This document shows positions 1 through 8,008 of a DNA stretch of 64,000 nucleotides, one piece after another (positions within the stretch are counted from its first letter, which is position 1; every line of letters begins with the position of its first letter). The notes under the pieces are model-generated. The model had not been told where the DNA came from, ran no database searches, and saw only the letters and a program-made list of their open reading frames with translations. The position numbers and the translations under genes were made by a program. Source of the stretch: Spirochaetaceae bacterium (GTDB taxonomy: Bacteria; Spirochaetota; Spirochaetia; SZUA-6; Bin103); NCBI GenBank assembly GCA_028820215.1, contig JAPPKD010000160.1, forward strand, positions 62,001 through 126,000. Direction: 5' to 3'.

Positions 1-2
1 AC

Positions 3-188
3 GAGTTGCGGGACGCCGGCGACATCCGCGCCGACGTTGACCCCGACACGGCCGCCACGCTGCTCTACGGGGCGGTCATGAGCCGGCTGCTGATCGACCT
101 CGAGCGCCCGGGCGATCGCGACGCGGCACTCGGTCGGGCAGCGCTGGCCGAACAGGTGGAGCTGGTGTTCCGGGGATTGACGCCATGA
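3..188 (+). CDS. TetR-family regulator, C-terminal fragment (runs off window start)
   Basis: The frame is open from base 3 and stops at TGA 186-188, so only about 60 C-terminal residues are present and the start lies outside the window. The piece with DPDTAATLLYGAVMSRL followed by a predicted helix ending in VELVFRGL resembles the last two helices of a TetR/AcrR ligand-binding domain. The DNA-binding domain is not visible, so the family call rests on this short similarity only. No partner gene can be assigned because the next 450 bases hold no intact gene. Confidence 0.5.
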   Translation, partial: ELRDAGDIRADVDPDTAATLLYGAVMSRLLIDLERPGDRDAALGRAALAEQVELVFRGLTP

Positions 189-340
189 TCGCCTGCGCTG
201 CCGAGAGAGGCGCACCATGCTCACGAGCGCAGCGAGATGGCGGTACGCGAGCGGTGGAAGGGAACGAAACCCTTCGGCTTGTCGACCAGTGAGTGCGTCG
301 ACCTCCTGGTGCCGGCAACGGTGGCCGACGCGCGCGGCGC

Positions 341-430
341 GGGCTGGGCGGGTTCCGCAATGTCCTGGCCCGCGAGTACGTGGGCTTGGCCGATGCCACG
401 GTGCACGAGCACCTCGTCAAGATGAGTCCA
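341..430 (+). pseudogene. HepT-like (DUF86 HEPN) toxin fragment
   Basis: About 30 codons read GFRNVLAREYVGLADATVHE, which matches the C-terminal signature of HepT/DUF86 HEPN ribonucleases (GFRN-L-HEY-x-D-x-V). Family members carry an R-x4-6-H active site, and here the histidine position is an arginine (RNVLAR). Upstream bases in this frame do not resemble the rest of the domain, and no MNT nucleotidyltransferase partner lies beside it. I read it as a decayed remnant of an MNT/HepT toxin-antitoxin module, not a functional gene. Confidence 0.45.
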
Positions 431-574
431 AGTGAAGCCAGACGCGGACTTCGGCTGTTGATCATAATTGTCACTTCAATAACGATTTAACGAGATTACC
501 GTTCTGCAACGCCGGCATGGGCAACCGGATCAAGGTGCCGGCGCTCGCAATTCACTCCTCTCCTCAGCCAACAC

Positions 575-603
575 TTGACAAGCTATATGAGACTTAGTAT
601 CAC
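575..603 (+). promoter_or_regulatory. Candidate sigma70-type promoter of the FecB-type operon
   Basis: A perfect TTGACA hexamer at 575-580 is followed 17 bases later by TATCAC at 598-603, a partial match to TATAAT. It lies about 130 bases before the binding-protein start. The candidate -10 sits inside the first of two palindromic operators, which would suit steric repression. The element is seen directly; its activity is inference. Confidence 0.45.
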
Positions 604-630
604 TAAGTACTAAATGAGACACGGTCTCAT
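587..630 (+). promoter_or_regulatory. Tandem Fur-family-like operators (two 17-bp sites)
   Basis: Site A at 587-603 is ATGAGACTTAGTATCAC and site B at 614-630 is ATGAGACACGGTCTCAT. Site B is a perfect 7-3-7 inverted repeat; site A matches in five of seven arm positions. Their centres are 27 bases apart. The same 7-3-7 pattern occurs at 7918-7934 and 7964-7980 in front of the Fur-family regulator gene, so I infer that this regulator controls the importer operon. Size and symmetry fit Fur/Zur-family boxes, but the sequence is not a classical Escherichia coli Fur box. Confidence 0.6.
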
Positions 631-729
631 ATTGAGGAGCTGCTGATGAGAAATCGCTACCCGGTCCACAGCGACCGAGAATCCCGGGGGATTCCAAACA
701 GGATTCGAACCGACCCAGAGGGGCTTCCC

Positions 730-1827
730 ATGGGCAGGAAGCATCCAAGGGCAGGCGTCCTGTTGCTCTGCGCCGTTCTGGCCGTCGTCGCGGCAGTGCC
801 CGCCGTCTTCGCCGCGGGTACTCAGGAAGCAACGGTCGAGTCTTCAGCCCAAGCGGAGACGATCGTCCTGACCGACAACATCGGACGCCGCGTCGAGCTT
901 CCCCACCCCGTGAGCAGAGCCGTCGCCGCCAACCGGTACAACAGCGAGTTGATCAGGGCGTCCGGCGCGATCGACTACATGATCGGGGCGGATCTCAACA
1001 CGATTCAGGACCGGGAATACTGGAAGCACTACGACCCGGACAGCGTGATCGGGAAGAGTCAGCGTGAGCTCAACTACGAGAAGATCATCGAACTGGACCC
1101 GCAGGTGGTGATCCTTCCCCACAACGGCGCCGTCGACGAGGCGGAAGAGAAGCTGGCACCTTTTGGCATCAAGGTGTTCGTGATCTCCGGATATGACACC
1201 GGCGACTTCGAGAACCAGATCACGAACATAGGAAAGATGTTCGCCACCGAGGAGGAAGCGCAGCATTTCCTCGACACCTTCACCGAGCCGCTGGACTACA
1301 TCCGTGAGCAGCTCGACGGCGTGCCGAAGAAGACGGTCTACTTCGAGACGACCCGGGAGCTGGGGACGACCTTCCCCGGCGGGTACTACTTCACGATGAT
1401 CGAATACGCAGGCGGACAGAACATCTTCGCCAATCCGCCGGCCAACCTCACGGAGTCGGCCATCGACCCGGAGGCTGTCATCACGATGAACCCCGAGTAC
1501 ATCGTCAAGAACATCACACCGGACACGGCACGCACCGGCACCGGTGTCTACGCGCCGCCCTCGCTGGAGCAGAGAGAAGAGGAGATCCGGAAGATCAAGA
1601 GCAGACCGGGGTGGGACGAGATCGACGCGGTCAAGAACGACAACGTGTTCGTCATGTCCCAGTTTGGTCACGGCGGAGCGTCAAAGATCGTCGGAGCTCT
1701 CTACGTTGCGAAGTGGATGTACCCGGAGAGGTTGCCCGATCTGGACCCGGCCGAGTACTTCCGAGCGTGGCTGGAGGACTTCCAGGGATTCAATGACCTG
1801 GACGGACACTTCTATCCCGAACCGTAG
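730..1827 (+). CDS. FecB/BtuF-type periplasmic metal-chelate-binding protein
   Basis: This is a substrate-binding protein of the Peripla_BP_2 family, which captures iron-siderophore, haem or cobalamin-type ligands for a FecCD/FecE importer. From ATG 730 it has a 28-residue signal peptide with a hydrophobic core, cleaved before AGTQEA, an end style common in spirochaetes. Family features follow: GRRVELPHPVSRAV at the mature N-terminus, a central IIELDPQVVIL strand-helix unit and a C-terminal lobe. An upstream in-frame ATG at 646 would put 28 charged residues before the signal peptide, and AGAGGGG-like Shine-Dalgarno bases sit just before 730, so 730 is preferred. The permease, ATPase and a methyltransferase follow. 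The ligand is unknown; the operators suggest metal control. Confidence 0.85.
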   Translation: MGRKHPRAGVLLLCAVLAVVAAVPAVFAAGTQEATVESSAQAETIVLTDNIGRRVELPHPVSRAVAANRYNSELIRASGAIDYMIGADLNTIQDREYWKHYDPDSVIGKSQRELNYEKIIELDPQVVILPHNGAVDEAEEKLAPFGIKVFVISGYDTGDFENQITNIGKMFATEEEAQHFLDTFTEPLDYIREQLDGVPKKTVYFETTRELGTTFPGGYYFTMIEYAGGQNIFANPPANLTESAIDPEAVITMNPEYIVKNITPDTARTGTGVYAPPSLEQREEEIRKIKSRPGWDEIDAVKNDNVFVMSQFGHGGASKIVGALYVAKWMYPERLPDLDPAEYFRAWLEDFQGFNDLDGHFYPEP

Positions 1828-1841
1828 CCCGGGCTGACGGA

Positions 1842-1879
1842 GGCAGGGGCGCCGTCGCGCGATGGGCGGCGCCCCTGTC
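1842..1879 (+). promoter_or_regulatory. Intercistronic hairpin after the binding-protein gene
   Basis: Bases 1845-1854 (AGGGGCGCCG) pair perfectly with 1867-1876, and the helix extends to 1842/1879 with one wobble pair. No T-run follows, so it is not a clear terminator. Such a hairpin between a binding-protein gene and its permease often stabilises the upstream mRNA or attenuates downstream transcription. ATG 1862 lies in its loop, which argues against that codon as the permease start. Confidence 0.5.
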
Positions 1880-1891
1880 TGCATACCCGCC

Positions 1892-2966
1892 ATGGATGTG
1901 AAGACGCCGCCCGGAACGACCGAGCTCAAGGCTCGCTACGAGTGGAAGCGTGTCGTGAGCCTTCTGGCTCTGACCGGCGGGGTTGGCGTGCTTGCGTTGG
2001 TATCGCTCGTCTCGTTGCAGATGGGCATCGCGGACATCTCGCTCGGCGAGACCGCGGATGCTCTCCTGAAGCTTGTGCGGCGCGAGGCAAGCATCACCGT
2101 AGAGCAGAAGATCGTGCTCCTCCTGCGGCTCCCGCGGGTCGTTCTGGCTGTTCTGGCCGGGGCGGCGCTCTCGGTCTCCGGTGTCGTGATGCAGGCGCTT
2201 ACGCGCAACCCGCTGGTCAGCCCATTCACGATCGGCGTATCGTCCGCCGCCGCGTTCGGCGCGAGCGTCGCCATCGTGTTCGGCTTCGCCATCGTACCCG
2301 GCACCGTCGGCGGCGTTGTCATCAACGCGTTCTCCTTTGCGGTCCTGTGCGCGCTGTTGGTGTACGCAATCTCCTGGAAGCTCGGGATGTCGCCGGACAC
2401 TGATCCTGACCGGCATCGCCCTGAACTACCTCTTCGCTGCCCTGACGTCCACCGTCCAGTACGTGGCCGAGGAGCACCAGCTTGCCGCAGCGGTTCAGTG
2501 GGCGTTCGGCAGTCTCAACGACGCGTCGTGGGACCAGAACCTGTTTCTGGCCGTGGTTCTGGTGGTTTCGCTGCCGGTCCTCCAACGTTTCTCGCTGAGC
2601 TTCAACGCCCTCACCGCCGGAGGAGACGAGCTGACCAAATCCATCGGTGCGAACCCGACGAGCATCAAGGCCATCACCGGTATGGCAGCGGTTCTCCTGA
2701 CCGCTTCAACGATCAGTTTCACCGGCGTCATCGGATTCGTGGGGCTGGTCGGACCACACATCGCGAGGCTTCTGATCGGCGGCGATCACCCCCGGCTTCT
2801 GCCCTTCTCCGTGGTCATCGGCGCCATCCTGGTCGTGCTCGCCGACACGATCGGCCGCACGCTCCTCTCCCCGGTCGTCATTCCCGTGGGGATCGTCATT
2901 TCGTTTCTCGGTGTGCCGCTCTTTCTGAGCCTCATCATCGCACGCAGGGCGAGGCACTCCGGATGA
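1892..2966 (+). pseudogene. FecCD-family ABC permease, interrupted by a one-base frameshift
   Basis: The product would be a membrane permease of the FecCD/BtuC family with about ten helices, moving the ligand captured by the neighbouring binding protein. The first half (1892 to about 2398) ends in SWKLGMSPDT; the second half, from LILTGIALNYL to the end, is one frame away, so the gene as written has an indel near 2398-2403. Family motifs occur on both sides: ALSVSGVVMQALTRNPL before it and TGVIGFVGLVGPHIARL after it. The unshifted frame happens to stay open into the ATPase gene. The stop overlaps the ATPase start (ATGA). Start 1892 is preferred over 1862 because of the hairpin. A sequencing error is as likely as a true lesion. 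Confidence 0.8.
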
Positions 2967-3790
2967 GCTTGTCCGTGCGGGGCGTGCACTACGCCTACCG
3001 CCGGAGGGAGGTGTTGAAAGGGATCAGCTTCGAGGCTGAGGGGCGGGAGATTCTGACGATCATGGGGCCGAACGGGTCGGGCAAGACGACGCTGCTCAAA
3101 TGCCTCAATCGAATCCACGACCCGGAGGCAGGCACGATCAGCTACGAAGGAACAGACGTGAGGCGCATGCCGCGGAGGACGCTGGCCCGCTGCATGAGCT
3201 ACGTCCCGCAGGACCACGGCACGGTGTTTCCGATCTCCGTGGTCGATACGATCATGATGGGCCGGATCCCACACGCCGGGATGAGGATCAGCAAGGCCGA
3301 CCGGGACGTGGCGTTCGAGGCCCTGGAGCTGATGGGACTACACGGCCTTGCCTTCCGCCCCATCAACGAGTTGAGCGGTGGAGAGAGACAGCGAGTGGTC
3401 ATCGCACGGGCCCTTGCCCAGCAGACGCCCGTCGTGCTGATGGACGAACCAACGGCCAGCCTCGACGTCCGGAACCAGTTGGAGACCATGAGCCTTCTGC
3501 GCAGTGTCGTGGAGGACAACGGTCTGATCGCGATTCTGTCCCTGCACGACATCAACCTGGCTTCCATGTTCTCCCACCGCGTGGCCATGCTCAAAGAAGG
3601 CCGTCTTCTCGAGTCCGGCCCGGTCGAGCAGGTTATCAACGAGGCGAACCTGAAGTCCGTCTACGGTGTCGACACTGTCGTGAACAACCGCTCTTCCGAG
3701 ATCCATGTCAGGTTGCTGAAACCGGCCGCGCCAGACGAGGGACCGATGAGCGGCGGTAGTCGGTTGAACGGGCGGCGGGAACGAACATGA
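2963..3790 (+). CDS. FecE/BtuD-type ABC transporter ATPase
   Basis: This 275-residue protein is the cytoplasmic ATPase that powers the FecCD-type importer. All motifs are in place: Walker A GPNGSGKTT at about 35-43, a Q-loop in YVPQDHG near 80, signature LSGGERQRV near 137, Walker B VVLMDEPT near 157 and the switch histidine in LHDIN. It starts at ATG 2963, overlapping the permease stop as ATGA, and its own end overlaps the methyltransferase start the same way, so four genes are probably translated together. Iron-siderophore, haem, cobalamin and other metal chelates are all possible cargos and the sequence does not decide among them. Confidence 0.88.
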   Translation: MSLSVRGVHYAYRRREVLKGISFEAEGREILTIMGPNGSGKTTLLKCLNRIHDPEAGTISYEGTDVRRMPRRTLARCMSYVPQDHGTVFPISVVDTIMMGRIPHAGMRISKADRDVAFEALELMGLHGLAFRPINELSGGERQRVVIARALAQQTPVVLMDEPTASLDVRNQLETMSLLRSVVEDNGLIAILSLHDINLASMFSHRVAMLKEGRLLESGPVEQVINEANLKSVYGVDTVVNNRSSEIHVRLLKPAAPDEGPMSGGSRLNGRRERT

Positions 3791-4815
3791 CACACGACCT
3801 GCGGGCGTTTCAGAACCTATGGGAGCAAGCGGTCCGGGCGGCCCGATCCGAGCGGCTCGACGCCACGACGGACCGGGCCTTCTGGGAACGCTACGCCGCG
3901 CACTATGATGAACGAACCGGCTCCGGCGGCGAGCGCGTTACGCTCGAGTATCTGAAGAAGATCGTCCGTCCGACCGATTCGCTTCTTGATGTCGGAGCCG
4001 GCACGGGCCGTTTCGCGCTCCCGCTGTCCGAAAGCGTGGAACGGATCACCGCGGTGGACCACTCACCGGACATGCTCGGGATACTGCGAAGAAAAACGAC
4101 CGCAGCCGGCATCGCCACGATCGCCACCGTGCAAGGCGAGTGGCCTCATGTGGACGTGGAACCCCACGATGTCGTGCTCGCGGCATGGTCGCTGTATCGC
4201 ACCATCGACCTCGCGGCCGCACTCACCGCGTGTGTCGCTGCCACGCGTCGATCACTCGTGATCGTTGTTGGCGCGGGTGGCTCGCCGCCGCACCGCCGCC
4301 ACGTGGAGGAGATCTGCGGCAGATGGACTGAGTCGACCGTTCCCGCGCACCTCTACATCGCCGGCGTACTCTGGGAGATGGGCCTGTTGGCCGATGCCTG
4401 CATCCTGCCGGCACGTCGCCGAGTCATTGGAGAGACGCCAACCACGGTCGCCCGTGCACTTGCGCCGCTCGACGCCCGCGATGCGGATGTAGAAGAGCTG
4501 GCCGTCGCGCTCCGTTCACACATCCACGCAGGGGACTCCGGTTTCGAGTATCTATTCCACTACGGTGTAGGGGTGGTCACGTGGCGCAGGAACCGTGACG
4601 AGTCGGGTTTTGTGGGAATCCCTGGGATCATGTCTGAGCCGGGAGTCGAAACGGAATCGAAACGCGAAAACCGGTGGCCGTCCAGGGGCGCCGGAATCCG
4701 CAACAGCGCACCCGCCTGCTGGCACCCGACCGCCCATTCGATCAATGTCTCGTATTGCCAATTCTCGGAGAGTCCGCCGAACCATTGCCCGGTTCCATCG
4801 CTTGCCAGCACGTAG
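3787..4815 (+). CDS. Class I SAM-dependent methyltransferase in the metal importer operon
   Basis: The SAM-binding signature LLDVGAGTGRFALPL lies at residues 66-80, followed by an acidic strand end (ITAVDHSPDM) that would bind the ribose, so this is a Rossmann-fold methyltransferase of about 265 residues. The start overlaps the ATPase stop. The remaining 70 or so residues, from RRNRDESG onward, show no fold signature and run antisense to the core of the ferredoxin gene, so this tail is probably read-through into a region without stops. The substrate is unknown. Placement in a metal-chelate importer operon suggests it modifies the ligand, a cofactor or a metallophore; that is inference. Confidence 0.75.
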   Translation: MTHDLRAFQNLWEQAVRAARSERLDATTDRAFWERYAAHYDERTGSGGERVTLEYLKKIVRPTDSLLDVGAGTGRFALPLSESVERITAVDHSPDMLGILRRKTTAAGIATIATVQGEWPHVDVEPHDVVLAAWSLYRTIDLAAALTACVAATRRSLVIVVGAGGSPPHRRHVEEICGRWTESTVPAHLYIAGVLWEMGLLADACILPARRRVIGETPTTVARALAPLDARDADVEELAVALRSHIHAGDSGFEYLFHYGVGVVTWRRNRDESGFVGIPGIMSEPGVETESKRENRWPSRGAGIRNSAPACWHPTAHSINVSYCQFSESPPNHCPVPSLAST

Positions 4816-5090
4816 ACAACGTTGGCCACATCGCATGGGCCAAGGCAGCCACTGATCGTGAGCTGGATCGTTCCGTTGAGTTTGAGACGCTTCCAGGACT
4901 CCTTCATCATCGCCTTTGGCAATAGCGGAAATCCCTTGTCAGCTCGCCCACAACAACAGCCTTCACAAAGAAAGATCTGCCCCAACCGCTCGGCACGTCG
5001 CGTCGTCAGGGATTGCCCCTGCTGAATGGCGTGGCGCAGTCGTTGTGTCTGTGCGTTGAAGCTCGGGTGACTCAGGAACTCGTCCTGCAT
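4560..5090 (-). CDS. Thioredoxin-like 2Fe-2S ferredoxin domain protein
   Basis: The core carries LCEGCCCGRADKGFP and SGCLGPCDVANVV, the two cysteine motifs that bind a 2Fe-2S cluster in thioredoxin-fold ferredoxins. Relatives often sit near cobalamin or CobW/COG0523 genes. The start at ATG 5090 is chosen because it follows the WD40 stop by five bases and has GAGG just upstream; the longer frame is antisense to nothing but encodes no recognisable sequence. The conserved domain ends near LDGHRF, and about 35 more residues overlap the tail of the convergent methyltransferase. It is last in the minus-strand operon of small Cys protein, COG0523 GTPase and WD40 protein, and probably handles electrons or metal for them. 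Confidence 0.7.
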   Translation of the reverse strand: MQDEFLSHPSFNAQTQRLRHAIQQGQSLTTRRAERLGQIFLCEGCCCGRADKGFPLLPKAMMKESWKRLKLNGTIQLTISGCLGPCDVANVVYVLASDGTGQWFGGLSENWQYETLIEWAVGCQQAGALLRIPAPLDGHRFSRFDSVSTPGSDMIPGIPTKPDSSRFLRHVTTPTP

Positions 5091-5095
5091 CGACC

Positions 5096-6127
5096 TCAAC
5101 CTGCGGCCGCCGACAGGACCTCGAAGATGACGACCTTGCCATCTTCCTGCCCAGCTGCAAGCTTGCCGCCTCTGCACCACCGCAAGCAGCTCGCAGATGA
5201 TGAAAGCGCAACCCGTCCAATGACGCGGTCGTGCTTCAAAGGGTCCCACAAAAAGAGGTTCGCATCAGCATCCGCCGAGGCCAGCAACTCCCCGTCGGGC
5301 TGAAAGACCAATTGAGTCAGGTTGCTGGAATGCGCGTCGTATTGACGAGGCTTCCGCCCCATCGGCCCTTTTCCGCTGCAATCCCACAAACAAGCCGATG
5401 CGCCGCCGCCGGTCGCCAGCCATCGCCCGCTGGGATCCCAACTCAGCTCACGCACCTTGGTGGGGAAGCCCCACATCTGCGCATCTTTACCCGACTTGAC
5501 ATGCCAAAAATGAACCGTCGAATCTTGTTCCCCGGTTGCCATGTACTTCGCATCGGGACTCCATGCCAACACGAGGCTCGAACCCTTCCACGTGTACTTC
5601 CGCGGCTGACCCTGCTTGCCAGGTACATGCAGCGTAATCCCATTGTAGGCAGCCGCCGCTATCGCGGAACCGTCCGGATTCCATCCTGCATCCGCGATGG
5701 TGCTCGAGTGATCGGAGGACTCGTAGACCCCTTCGCGTCGTTCGTTCCACAACCTGAGATGGCGGCCCGCAGCCGTTGCCAACAGGTTGCCACGAGGACT
5801 GTAAGCAGCCTTGGCAACCCAGGAATCCTGCGCTTCGAGCGAGCTGAGCTGTTGCCCCGAACTCCCATCCCACACCTTGGCCAGCCCGTCATGTCCTGCC
5901 GTTGCGAACTCCGCCCCATCGCGGCGCCAAGACAACGAGTTGGCCCCATCGGCATGTCGACCTATGAGCTGGGAGTGTCCCGAATCGCCGTGATCGTCGA
6001 TCAGGAACACCGAACCTTCCACCGCTACTGCGGCCAGTCTCGAGCCGTCCGGGGACCATGCCAGATCGATGATGTAGTCGCCCAGGGCTACACGCCATGA
6101 CTCTGCAAGTAGCCCGCTATCCGGCAT
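5096..6127 (-). CDS. WD40-repeat beta-propeller protein linked to a COG0523 GTPase
   Basis: The protein has about 343 residues and is almost entirely WD40-like repeats. I count eight, marked by DLAWSPDG, SLSWRRDG, KAAYSPRG, DAGWNPDG, VLAWSPDA, ELSWDPSG, QLVFQPDG and CLRWCRGG, so a seven- or eight-bladed propeller is expected. No signal peptide is seen, so it is probably cytoplasmic. Start ATG 6127 lies nine bases after the GTPase stop; the frame is open further upstream but only antisense to the GTPase end. Propellers of this type are protein-binding platforms. Its tight linkage to a COG0523 metallochaperone suggests a client-docking or scaffold role in metal delivery, which is inference. Confidence 0.78.
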   Translation of the reverse strand: MPDSGLLAESWRVALGDYIIDLAWSPDGSRLAAVAVEGSVFLIDDHGDSGHSQLIGRHADGANSLSWRRDGAEFATAGHDGLAKVWDGSSGQQLSSLEAQDSWVAKAAYSPRGNLLATAAGRHLRLWNERREGVYESSDHSSTIADAGWNPDGSAIAAAAYNGITLHVPGKQGQPRKYTWKGSSLVLAWSPDAKYMATGEQDSTVHFWHVKSGKDAQMWGFPTKVRELSWDPSGRWLATGGGASACLWDCSGKGPMGRKPRQYDAHSSNLTQLVFQPDGELLASADADANLFLWDPLKHDRVIGRVALSSSASCLRWCRGGKLAAGQEDGKVVIFEVLSAAAG

Positions 6128-6135
6128 CGAAGCGC

Positions 6136-7485
6136 CTACGTCAAGCAGGATTCGAAGCCCGCGTTCAGTGCCTCGCGATTCAAGTTGCGACCGATGAAGA
6201 TAAGGGAATTCGCCCGCTCGCCGTCGCGCCACGGCCGATCCATACGCCCATCGAATAGCATGTGAACGCCTTGGAACACGTAGCGTGCCTCAGCGCCCCG
6301 GAACGACAAGACCCCCTTCATCCGGAAGATATCGGGCCCTTGATTGGCAAGCAGATCGCTTAACCACTTCTGAAATTTGCGGAGGTCGAGATCACCTGGC
6401 GTGTTGATTCCGACGGATGTCACTTCCTCGTCGTGCTCATGGTCCGGCTTGTACTCGCGTACCAGGAGGGAATCGATGCGGTTTCCCCTGGCATCGCTGA
6501 GAAACGCTTCGAACTCATCGGGATGATGCTCGGTGAACAGCACATAGGGACCTGCCGATGGGACCCGCAATATGTAGTCAAGCTGCTCTCCCTCAAGACT
6601 GAGGTGACTCAGCTGGTCGCCTGGCGCGATCGCTGCGCCAGGACCCAGAGCGACTTCACTGTCCGAGAAGACTCGGACCGCTTTTTCGACCGTGTCGCGC
6701 ATGGCGGACTCGCTGGCGTCGGCAGCCGCCCTGAAGTTGAGATTCATCGCTGGATCAGGGCCAGGCTTCAAAACCAGCCGATAGTTCCCTGCCCGGAGCT
6801 CATACAGGCCACTCCACTCGAATGGATATTCAGGTTCCATGAACTTGGGATCGACCTCGAGAGCGCGATCAAGGTCAAATCCCCCGAGGTTGAGCACCAT
6901 ATCCATATCCACGGCCGCATCGCGTGTGCGATAGATCGTGGCAGCCGAATTCATCGAGTGGATTCGAGCTTCCAGTTGATCGAGCTCTTCCGCTGAAACC
7001 AGATCGATCTTGTTCAACAAGATGACATCGGCGAACGCGATCTGCTCTTTGACTTCATCGTTTTCCTCGATGTGCAGCAACACATGCTTGGCATCGATCA
7101 TCGTCACGACCCCATCCAGGCTGAGCGCTTCGCGGAGCTCATCATCCATGAAGAATGTCTGCGCGACGGGACCGGGATCAGCCATCCCGGTGGTTTCGAT
7201 CATGATGTGATCAAACTTGTCACGACGTTTCATGAGATTGCCAAGGATGCGAATCAGATCTCCACGGACGGTGCAACAGATGCAGCCGTTGTTCATTTCG
7301 AAGATCTCTTCTTCGGCCCCGATCACCAGATCGTTGTCGACACCAATCTCGCCGAACTCATTTTCGATCACGGCGATTCGCTTGCCGTGGTTCTCGGACA
7401 GGATGCGATTGAGCAGCGTGGTCTTGCCCGAGCCCAAGAAACCGGTGAGCACGGTCACCGGAACGGTGGAGGTTGTATCTGACAT
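6136..7485 (-). CDS. COG0523 (CobW/Zng1-like) G3E GTPase metallochaperone
   Basis: COG0523 GTPases insert or deliver zinc, cobalt or related metals to client proteins using GTP hydrolysis. Visible motifs are the P-loop GFLGSGKTT at 15-23, the metal-binding CxCC (GCICC, 67-71), ETTGMADP near 97-104 and NKID at 158-161. A C-terminal CobW_C domain contains FRMKGVLSF. At 449 residues it is longer than common members of about 320, with extra sequence around 215-300 and an acidic-histidine stretch DHEHDEE. ATG 7485 has GGAG about ten bases upstream. It follows the 89-residue Cys protein by 46 bases, downstream of a Fur-family-like operator, so repression by metal is likely. Zinc is the best guess for the metal. 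Confidence 0.88.
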   Translation of the reverse strand: MSDTTSTVPVTVLTGFLGSGKTTLLNRILSENHGKRIAVIENEFGEIGVDNDLVIGAEEEIFEMNNGCICCTVRGDLIRILGNLMKRRDKFDHIMIETTGMADPGPVAQTFFMDDELREALSLDGVVTMIDAKHVLLHIEENDEVKEQIAFADVILLNKIDLVSAEELDQLEARIHSMNSAATIYRTRDAAVDMDMVLNLGGFDLDRALEVDPKFMEPEYPFEWSGLYELRAGNYRLVLKPGPDPAMNLNFRAAADASESAMRDTVEKAVRVFSDSEVALGPGAAIAPGDQLSHLSLEGEQLDYILRVPSAGPYVLFTEHHPDEFEAFLSDARGNRIDSLLVREYKPDHEHDEEVTSVGINTPGDLDLRKFQKWLSDLLANQGPDIFRMKGVLSFRGAEARYVFQGVHMLFDGRMDRPWRDGERANSLIFIGRNLNREALNAGFESCLT

Positions 7486-7531
7486 CGGATAATTCTCCGT
7501 AATTCGTTGATTCAGGAACGAGATGATGTGT

Positions 7532-7801
7532 CTAGGCGCCTGCCGGAGGCTTCTTGGCCGCTAGTTCAAGAACATCGGCGAGGGTGATATCGGGGATCGC
7601 TTTATGAAGCTTCCACTGACGCGGCTCCTTGTCCTGCTCCATCGCGGCAACGACCGTTTCGAGTGGCGGGCAACCAGGTTCGCGGCACTCAAGCTCCATG
7701 ACGGTCACGGTCGCCGCCGCTGAGATCGGCAAGCACTCGTACGCCCAGTCCTTTATCTGTCGGATCAAGGCTGGGTCGCGTCTAGGACGGCCTAGCAGCA
7801 T
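7532..7801 (-). CDS. Small Cys-containing protein heading the COG0523 operon
   Basis: This 89-residue protein begins at ATG 7801, with GGAG six bases upstream; a TTG directly before it is a weaker start. A central strand pair leads into ELECREPGCPPLETVV, in which two cysteines and CPP could bind metal or an iron-sulfur cluster, and another cysteine lies near residue 26. I do not recognise the family with confidence. It is the first gene after the divergent promoter that holds two operator copies and is followed by the COG0523 GTPase, so a role in metal sparing or delivery is plausible but unproven. Confidence 0.6.
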   Translation of the reverse strand: MLLGRPRRDPALIRQIKDWAYECLPISAAATVTVMELECREPGCPPLETVVAAMEQDKEPRQWKLHKAIPDITLADVLELAAKKPPAGA

Positions 7802-7917
7802 CAACAGCTCCGGCGGATTCGAGCTTCACGGGGGTCTCCGCGGCAGAGGGGCCCATCGAGTAGCGCCGGCAGGGCTGCTGTCGGCCGTTGATCAGATGGA
7901 AGCATCGTGTCCTTCGA

Positions 7918-7934
7918 ATGATACTGGGTATCAT
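7918..7934. promoter_or_regulatory. Fur-family-like operator, perfect 7-3-7 palindrome
   Basis: The site reads ATGATACTGGGTATCAT, with perfectly complementary seven-base arms. It lies between the divergent genes for the 89-residue protein (minus) and the Fur-family regulator (plus), so it can serve both directions. It matches the sites upstream of the importer operon under the consensus ATGAKAC-N3-GTMTCAY. Autoregulation and control of the COG0523 operon are inferred. Confidence 0.65.
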
Positions 7935-7963
7935 ACGCGCTGGGTATCGGAGATGTCAAATGA

Positions 7964-7980
7964 ACGAGACGGAGTATCAT
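7964..7980. promoter_or_regulatory. Second Fur-family-like operator in the divergent promoter
   Basis: The site reads ACGAGACGGAGTATCAT and differs from the consensus ATGAKAC-N3-GTMTCAY at one position. Its centre is 46 bases from the first site and about 37 bases before the regulator start. It overlaps no gene and is the nearer site to the regulator, so it probably mediates autorepression. Confidence 0.5.
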
Positions 7981-8008
7981 TCCATCGGGCAGGCGATGGT
8001 GTTACCCT

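Noticed and set aside
217..490. Overlapping small frames near the window start
   Set aside because: Only the HepT-like stretch at 341-430 resembles a protein; the rest show no similarity or start signals.
1862..3790. Single long frame resembling a fused permease-ATPase of about 640 residues
   Set aside because: The middle third does not resemble a permease and the true permease continues in another frame to 2966; the fusion is a by-product of a one-base shift.
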